This document shows, piece by piece, positions 57,766-64,000 of a stretch of 64,000 nucleotides of DNA (the first letter of the stretch is position 1; each line of letters begins with the position of its first letter). The notes beneath the pieces were generated by a model, which worked only from the letters and a program-made list of their open reading frames with translations, was not told where the DNA came from and made no database searches. The position numbers and the translations under genes were made by a program. Source of the DNA: Riptortus pedestris (lineage: Eukaryota; Arthropoda; Insecta; Hemiptera; Alydidae); contig CM032229.1 of the NCBI GenBank assembly GCA_019009955.1, forward strand, positions 83,007,001 through 83,071,000, written 5' to 3'.

Positions 57766-58245
57766 TCCTTTCAGACCATTGAACACAAGAGCCTCTAATC
57801 ACATAGAGAAATATATATCCTAAGGAACTACTTCCAACTGCGACGTGACGTACTAGAGGAAACAATAGACTGGAATTCAGGTATAAATGGTGAAGAGGCA
57901 GCGGCATCGATAAAAGGAGCCTGCTTTAGCCGTAGGGTATCGCTGACAGACGCCCGGCTCTAGGATATAAGAGTTGTGAAGGCTTGTGCCCTAATCCGAA
58001 GGTAGATTGAAGCTCGTCAAGCTGCACCAAGGCCTATAATCAGTAGCTATCTATTTACTCAGCCAAACTACCCCTCTCCCAGTCGGCTACACGAATCCGC
58101 AATCAGCATATCTATCTCCCCACAAAATCTACTTAAATCCTCGCCGGACCTTCACTCCGACCTTCAATCCCTTTCCGCCTAGCTACTTATGACCAAGGGT
58201 TTTCCTAGAAAAATGAAAGACTGTAAAAAACTATAGAAAAAAAAG
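57766..58245. other. Unassigned, with GC-richer patch
   Basis: Positions 57880-58100 are GC-richer (GAAGAGGCAGCGGCATCG, GACGCCCGGCTCTAGG) with no open frame of note. Confidence 0.3.
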
Positions 58246-58723
58246 GTCCGTCACGCAGGGGTTGCGTTGACTATGCAGATTTTCCTCTAGCGACACGTAT
58301 TTGCATTTATCTCATGACGTAAAAGTTCTATGAGAAAACATGTGTTATTTACGTTTCAAATTAAGTGCTTCATAATATACCAGATTATTGTTTAAACGGC
58401 ATGAGGAAGAATGGGGGATTACTGAAGGCCGAAAACAAATATCTCGGTTTATATTAAAGATAATGAAAAAATGTACATAACAACATTTATATAACATTAC
58501 ATTTGCAATAAGACTGGTTCTATACAATTTTTCTATCCGACGCATAATAACGGAGGTATTAAGAATTTTTGAAATACCTCCCCTCTATAGCCCCTCCCAC
58601 CAGTCCGATTTCTGCCGTTAACGAACCTGATCTTTCTTTTTGCATAAAACATTTATACATTGAGTTTCGTAACGACTACTAGAGTGGTCACAGACAAAAA
58701 TATAAATATAAATAAATAAATAA

Positions 58724-58757
<34 letters not shown>

Positions 58758-58876
58758 CCAATTTTGAACGGACCTCATTTTCGTCATCTACTAGGTAGGA
58801 TCGAAGGACATTTGAAGAAATATTTCGAAAGTCGCGTCGTGAGTACAACCTGATTTCCCTTAATGGAAATCTGCTA
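58246..58876 (+). mobile_element. Rc1 element, near-complete
   Basis: It starts GTCCGTCACGCAGGGGTTGC and CTATGCAGATTTTCC after an A run, keeps the core (CTATCCGACGCATAATAACG) and a mixed AAAT/(TA)n tract at 58695-58757. It finishes CCTGATTTCCCTTAATGGAA, ATCTGCTATTA. The 5' body is shorter than the long subfamily. Confidence 0.83.
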
Positions 58877-59169
58877 TTACGAAATGGAACTCAATTTACA
58901 GAACAATTTAATAAGTAAGAAAATAAGAACATCCTGTCAATAGCACAGGAAAGGAAAGGGACGTAGCCCACAATGCTTTAGAGAGAGCCAAAGTGGCCTA
59001 GTACTATATATGTATAAATAATACCGGCGACATTAAAAATTTAAGACAATACTCCTTAAGTTCGTAAATAATTAATGTATAGAAAGTTCTTGAACATCAG
59101 CATCAGTGAATAACTTGCTCTAAAAGTTACATAGATGAAATATGTAATATAATAATATGTAAATATGTA
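58877..59169. other. Unassigned sequence
   Basis: AT-rich with nothing recognised. Confidence 0.3.
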
Positions 59170-59215
59170 ACAATAAATGTTATATAGCTGATAAAAGCTA
59201 CATAACATTTATTGT
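59170..59215. repeat. 20-bp-stem hairpin
   Basis: ACAATAAATGTTATATAGCT (59170-59189) and AGCTACATAACATTTATTGT (59196-59215) pair with a single non-Watson-Crick position around a 6-base loop GATAAA. The stem does not extend on either side, so it is too short for a typical microRNA precursor. Confidence 0.85.
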
Positions 59216-59366
59216 AGAGGCGGATGATAATGAAAGTTTGCTTCAGGGTAATTCTTGCATTATTATATCAAGGTAAATTCTCTTTCTTGAAAACACTACT
59301 CCCGACCATATTTCGGCTATTACCGAACTTATCATCATGTAGCATGTAATGGTTAAATATGGTTTA

Positions 59367-59369
<3 letters not shown>

Positions 59370-59414
<45 letters not shown>

Positions 59415-59435
59415 ACGTACGTACGTACGTATATA
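59370..59435. repeat. (CA)n with CGTA repeats
   Basis: About 34 bp of CA lead into CGCACACGCACACGTACGTA and then TA/GTAC-rich sequence. The preceding CCATATTTCGGCTATTACCG resembles a decayed Rc1 core. Confidence 0.9.
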
Positions 59436-62295
59436 TCTATGTACATACTTATGTACGTATCTCATTTCTGTTAATCTCAAAAACTAATTTACCTTAAGAA
59501 AATGTAAAACATTCATTATTTATTTATTTATTTATTTGGAGAGCTCCGCAACTAGGCGATGTCGCTCAGTACCATTTATTGTGAAACTTTAAATTAAAAT
59601 TTTAGAATAAAGAAAACATGTTTTCAAAATTATTAAAGCATTGTATAAAATATAACGAAATAAAATTAAGGAAGCGTTAAAATAAAACTAAAACATTTCA
59701 TTAAAATTTGTATTAAAATTAGAAAACAGACAATGCAATTGTATTTATTTATTTAATATTTTGATACGTTAAAATGCTTGCTTCACCCAAAGTATTAAAA
59801 TAATGTAATTTACTAAAAATGCTAGGAACCCAAAAAAAAAAGGAACACTAAATTCCAACCTTTGTGGCAAACCATTTTTTTAAGATTAGTATAAATATAC
59901 AATGTGATTCCGTTTGGGAATGTCTTAAGTGTTAGTTGCAAGGGAAGTTAAAGAACTTAAGTACCTCCACCCCTATACACTTGATTATAATATTTTAAAC
60001 CACATAATTGTTTTTTATGATAAACAAAAACAAAGGTATATACAAAAAAAATATCGGTAGCTCTTAGTTGAAACTTGCGATATTGAAATTTCGAACAACT
60101 TTAACGATTAATTAAAGATAATAATAATACAACCTTTAGATTGTAACAAAAACAATAAATGGTTTTTCAGTATAAGAAATGGTCGCCTAAATACATTGAT
60201 TAATAAATGTCCTGGATCAAAGTCTTAAACAACTACATCAAGCTAAACCTAGATTATGAAAGGTGATTGCCTATTTCAAACAATAAATGCAAGCAGATTA
60301 GAATAGCCACTCTTCACGTCGAAATTACAGAGTGAGAATCGTTTTAAGATGTTAAGTTAGTTTGGAAAAACGTAAGTTCGGTCGAAAAAAAATGAAAAAC
60401 AAGTTTTATAAGTCAATTGTTGTTTTATCTACAGTCCACTGGTGATTGTTCCCGTGAATTCCGCGACCAAGGTAAAGAAGAGAGTAGTCACAAGTATTCT
60501 CTTGCAACTCCATCAGACCATTCAACAATCAAAACAACCAGAGAAAAATTCCATTCTTGCCAATAAACAATAGAGAAAATTGCTGTGTATGTTGGAGCCT
60601 TTAGACATCCACATCCCCCCCCCCTCGTGTACCCAGTAGCCTGCATTAGTGGACTATTTATGGGCATCAGCCAGAATGAATGTGAGTGAGATTAAATCGT
60701 TTGTCTCAAACTTGGATATTGTCTAAAACTAGCCTTGTCTTACAGTCATATTATTAGTGAGAATTTTACAATTATTATTAAGAGTATATTAATTTTCAGT
60801 GCATACAGTACGTGCACAAAATTAGGAATATAACTATTTTCCTGTAAGTGGTTACATCCTTAGTTAGTTAGTCAAAACAAAGCAAAATTCATAATATGGC
60901 CCTTTTCTACAAATATGTAATGACTATTTTTAACAAAAATGGTTCGGACTCATTTTGAAAATCTCGCCTGTCACTACCTGTCACTGATCACGACCTCTTA
61001 ATGGTTGGCTGTACAGAAGTTGTACGTTGAGTTCATCGTTTTCTACTAAACACCTATCTCGAACCCTTGATTACAATTTTAGAAAATGGAGACCTTCAGT
61101 CACCATCTAGACTGGAGGACTCCAAGATATGTAAAATCCAAAAAAAATGATACTAATTAAAAATGGAAGTGGAAACGAGGCGGAAAAGGGTTTAATAAAA
61201 GTATTAAATGGAAGGAGAGCAAATAATAAAAATGTGAAATCCGGAAAACCAGCAAAAGGAAATCTATTTCAAAATAAAACAATATTCAAGGAATAAAACT
61301 CATTTTATACAAATCACAGTTATTAAATGAAAAGTATTCTACATAAAAGCTAAAAGCCAATGTAAAGAAGTGAAAAAAGCAGATAAGAAAAGTGGGCCAA
61401 AAAAATTGAACGTTTGTAATAACTTACTTAGAATTGCCAAGAAAAAGTGTGCCATATTTCAAGACCTAAAAACTCCATATAAATAGTCAATTATAAATGA
61501 AGAAACGACATTAAAAGAGATGGGGAGGCGTTACAAAGCAGTTTAGATTAAATTAGAAGAGCGAAAAGAGAACAGTCGCTGAAGAAGACCTGGGATATTA
61601 GAAAGGGGAGGGGGGCATTATACTTTCCATTTTGTTTGAGACACGCAATAAAAGTGCAAGAGCGGCGGTTTAAAAGTTCAACTGAAGGCAATTATTGCTA
61701 AGAAATGAAAAAGAAGCGAAGAGGCACCGAGACTTGCTCAAGGAACCTATTAACACTTAAATTCATTTAGCAAGTTGCAAGGAGATAATTTCCTGAAGAA
61801 TTTATTTTCATCTCTCTCCCTCCACTAATCCATTCTACAGACTAATTCTTAAACCTTAACGGAGAAAATAAATGGGATAAAATCAAGGGTATAATTTCCC
61901 TTCAGCTCAATTTCCAATGTGTTCTGCCCCTCTAAAATCTTAATTGTTTAAAAAGTCAAAAACAGTCTTCGAAAGTAATTACTTTCAGAAAAATGGCCTA
62001 GAACAATTCCTGGAATGCCCTGTGGGGCTGATAACTAATAGATCATGTAAGCAATAAGGGAGAGCTTTAATTAATAAGGGAACAAGTTAGTGGCAAAAAG
62101 AACTTATAATTCGATAATATGTCTAATTAAAAGGCTTCTGAGAAAGCGGATAATCAACTTGGAGACGAGGACGCAATCAAAAATATTCAGACAAGGCGAA
62201 AAGCAAATATTCTATACCTCATAAATACACTTAACCTTCGTGGGATAATGGATGAAAGCATTAATCCACCTAAAATATATAGATAGGTTCAAGAC
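59436..62295. other. Unassigned AT-rich sequence
   Basis: Nearly 3 kb have no open frame listed above 60 codons, no repeat family recognised and only a (TTTA)n of about 24 bp near 59518. It is the quietest stretch of the window. Confidence 0.4.
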
Positions 62296-63183
62296 GTGAG
62301 AATGCACACTACAACTAGTTTTAAGCTGAACGTAGCGATTTTTGGTTTTCAATGCCACCACAATACGAAAGAGGATACGTCAGCAGGCCACAAGCACCAC
62401 CAGAACCCGTGTCCCCCTGCCAGAACACTGGCTCACAACAGGTTCTTCAAAAAGTTAAACATATCAATCCAAAATGCACAAAAGTACAGTTGCAAAATTT
62501 GGTAGCAATCACACTAACACAATTAGCAATTAATATAATACTTTTTTTGTAGAAGTAAATTACGTGAACATACTTTGTTGTTATCCATAGATAATGCTGG
62601 GCCAGACGTAGAAAGTAAACTTAAAATTCAGGGAAGATCAGTTGGCGATAAATAAAAATATGAGGACACCCAATTGAGTTTCATTTGCAGTTTTATGGAA
62701 ATCTTAAAATTTATATTATTCTATAGTAGAAGACATGGTGGAAACATTCTCGAATGCAATTGAGCCACGACTGAGAAACACAGAATGAGGAAGCTATGTA
62801 CAATAAGGGGAGGGGTGGCCAGGGTCAGAAACAGTCATCTGTACTGGACAGAGAGTGACAAATAGAGCGTCGACAGATAACAGCTGAAAATTGTAAATAG
62901 GCAGCAAATAGGGGGAGTGCAGCAGCTGGCACACTAGAACACAGATTAAACGGGGCATTTGTTCTCTAGCTCAAATCCTCTGGACCATATCGAATTAGCA
63001 CAGGCAACACTCTTTAACTGGAATATACCATCAGCAACTAGATTAAACTCATTGCAAGAGTCAAAGTTTTGGACAATCAAATCAGAAAAATTAAAGAATT
63101 TGAAATTTAAAGAAGTCCCGCGTAAAATGAAACCCCATTCCACCTATTCCGGACATTCACTTGATCACTAGTTTATAACAGAT
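62296..63183. other. Unassigned sequence with weakly protein-like frames
   Basis: Overlapping plus frames at 62296-62505 and 62352-62552 (MPPQYERGYVSRPQAPPEPV) and frames on both strands at 62946-63171 (SNPLDHIELAQATLFNWNIP) have somewhat protein-like composition. None matches a family I know and no splice context supports an exon. Confidence 0.3.
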
Positions 63184-63325
63184 TAAATATAGAATTTGGC
63201 CACGACCTAAAAAAAAATTACTAGACCATATATAATATGTAATATCATTTTAAACGGACCTCGCTTTCATAATCAACTTGATAGGATCGAGGCCAATTGC
63301 AGATAAATACAATAGCTCCAAATAA
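63184..63325 (+). mobile_element. Rc1 fragment, decayed
   Basis: TAAATATAGAATTTGGCCAC, TTTTAAACGGACCTCGCTTT and TTGATAGGATCGAGG follow Rc1 3'-half order with many changes. The hairpin end is lost. Confidence 0.5.
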
Positions 63326-63862
63326 ATTGAATCCAACTAAAAAATAAATATAAAATAAATTTAATCCAAATAAATTTCTATCCAACAATTCTACTTGTTA
63401 CTGCATCTATTAGATAAGTATGGTACTGTAGCGGTTATGTTCAATTACTATGATAGAAAGTGTTTCGGTTACCAAGCCTCGAGCACGGTGCATATCGCGA
63501 GTGCCGTTTTCTAATAACATTTAAAACAGTATCAAATCCTCTAAAAAGAAGAAATGCTTCCCAAGAAAAGCGAGCATGGGAGGAATATAACATATTCCCA
63601 TAGAGCCTCTAACCTTGAGCCATTGTTATTCTCTAACGTTATTGAAAATCACTTCGACAAAATTCGATGTTCCCACAACAGGGGGGTCTAAAGTTGAGGA
63701 GGAGCTTACTTCTCGTTGAAGTAGTCTTCAAAAAGGAGCAGAAAGAGGGAACATCCCTCTGTACTGTCCAGCCTTCCTTGAGCATGTATTTCTTAGAAAT
63801 ATTTCAGATAATAAATTTCTCAAAAATATTTTTCACTTACCAAATTCGGCTTAAATAATAAA
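63326..63862. other. Unassigned sequence
   Basis: The 63-codon plus frame at 63667-63858 is not recognised. Nothing else is seen. Confidence 0.3.
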
Positions 63863-64000
63863 AGCCATTCACGCAGGGGCTGCGTAAACTTAGCAGATTT
63901 CCCACGTGGAGTTTTACAATATAGAAATCTGCATACTAGTATCAGTAGTAGTAACGAGTCTCTAAACCAATTTCACGAGAGCCGAACATTTACGGAAATG
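63863..64000 (+). mobile_element. Rc1 element, 5' end, cut by window edge
   Basis: CATTCACGCAGGGGCTGCGT and CTTAGCAGATTTCCCACGTG are followed by the TTTCACGAGAGCCGAAC block. The last is typical of the short subfamily seen at 13149 and 29980. The rest lies outside the window. Confidence 0.83.

Noticed and set aside
59170..59215. MicroRNA precursor
   Set aside because: The stem is 20 bp with a 6-base loop and does not extend. A precursor would normally need a stem of roughly 30 bp or more.

Overview
The window looks like non-coding repeat DNA from an invertebrate nuclear genome. It is strongly AT-rich. It has long (TA)n, (CA)n and (GA)n microsatellites, tRNA-derived SINEs, Helitron-like elements and inverted-repeat elements, and no long open reading frame. 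I found no intact protein-coding gene, no convincing free-standing tRNA or rRNA gene, no CRISPR array and no bacterial or phage-type operon. The longest open frames in the window are repeat translations, for example of (GA)n. The Helitron ends and one transposase remnant recall elements I know best from arthropods. A mollusc or other invertebrate is not excluded.

Four repeat families account for most of the recognisable sequence. (1) 'Rc1' (my label) is a roughly 0.65-0.9 kb element. It has a GTCCGTCACGC start, a subterminal AGCAGATTTCCC repeated inverted in a 3' hairpin, and an internal (TA)n. This architecture fits non-autonomous Helentron (HINE/DINE-like) elements. About 20 copies or fragments occur from one end of the window to the other. 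(2) 'Hel-A' is a Helitron-like family starting TC(TA)n and ending in a hairpin plus CTAG|T, with a tandem module of about 298 bp (copies at 19656, 36129, 44408, 46018 and 52661). (3) 'Hel-B' shares the Hel-A core but has different ends (copies at 1457 and 26792). (4) 'S1' is a tRNA-derived SINE with A/B-box-like promoter sequence; the copy at 2762 has a perfect 13-bp target-site duplication.

Layout. 0-13 kb: scattered Rc1, Hel-B, S1 and two large microsatellites. 13-31 kb: Rc1-rich, including four copies head to tail at 27.9-30.6 kb, plus palindromic elements at 17.7, 18.2 and 30.9 kb. 32.0-34.3 kb: a foldback element with arms of about 600 bp. 36-47.7 kb: Hel-A copies, including a head-to-head pair, an Rc1 inserted between two copies of a 108-bp repeat, and decayed coding-like islands at 39.2-39.5, 41.6-42.0 and 42.3-42.9 kb. 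48-55 kb: nested insertions, including a probable solo LTR with a GTTAC target duplication and an Rc1 split by an SINE and a Helitron. 56.7-57.8 kb: a terminal-inverted-repeat DNA transposon with a broken transposase-like reading frame. 59-64 kb: mostly featureless AT-rich DNA.

The parts do not form a pathway. The biology here is transposon structure, nesting and decay. The leads I rate highest are the TIR transposon at 56738-57765, the foldback at 32020-34301, the head-to-head Helitrons at 44408-47123 and the frame-broken minus-strand coding remnant at 42336-42940.
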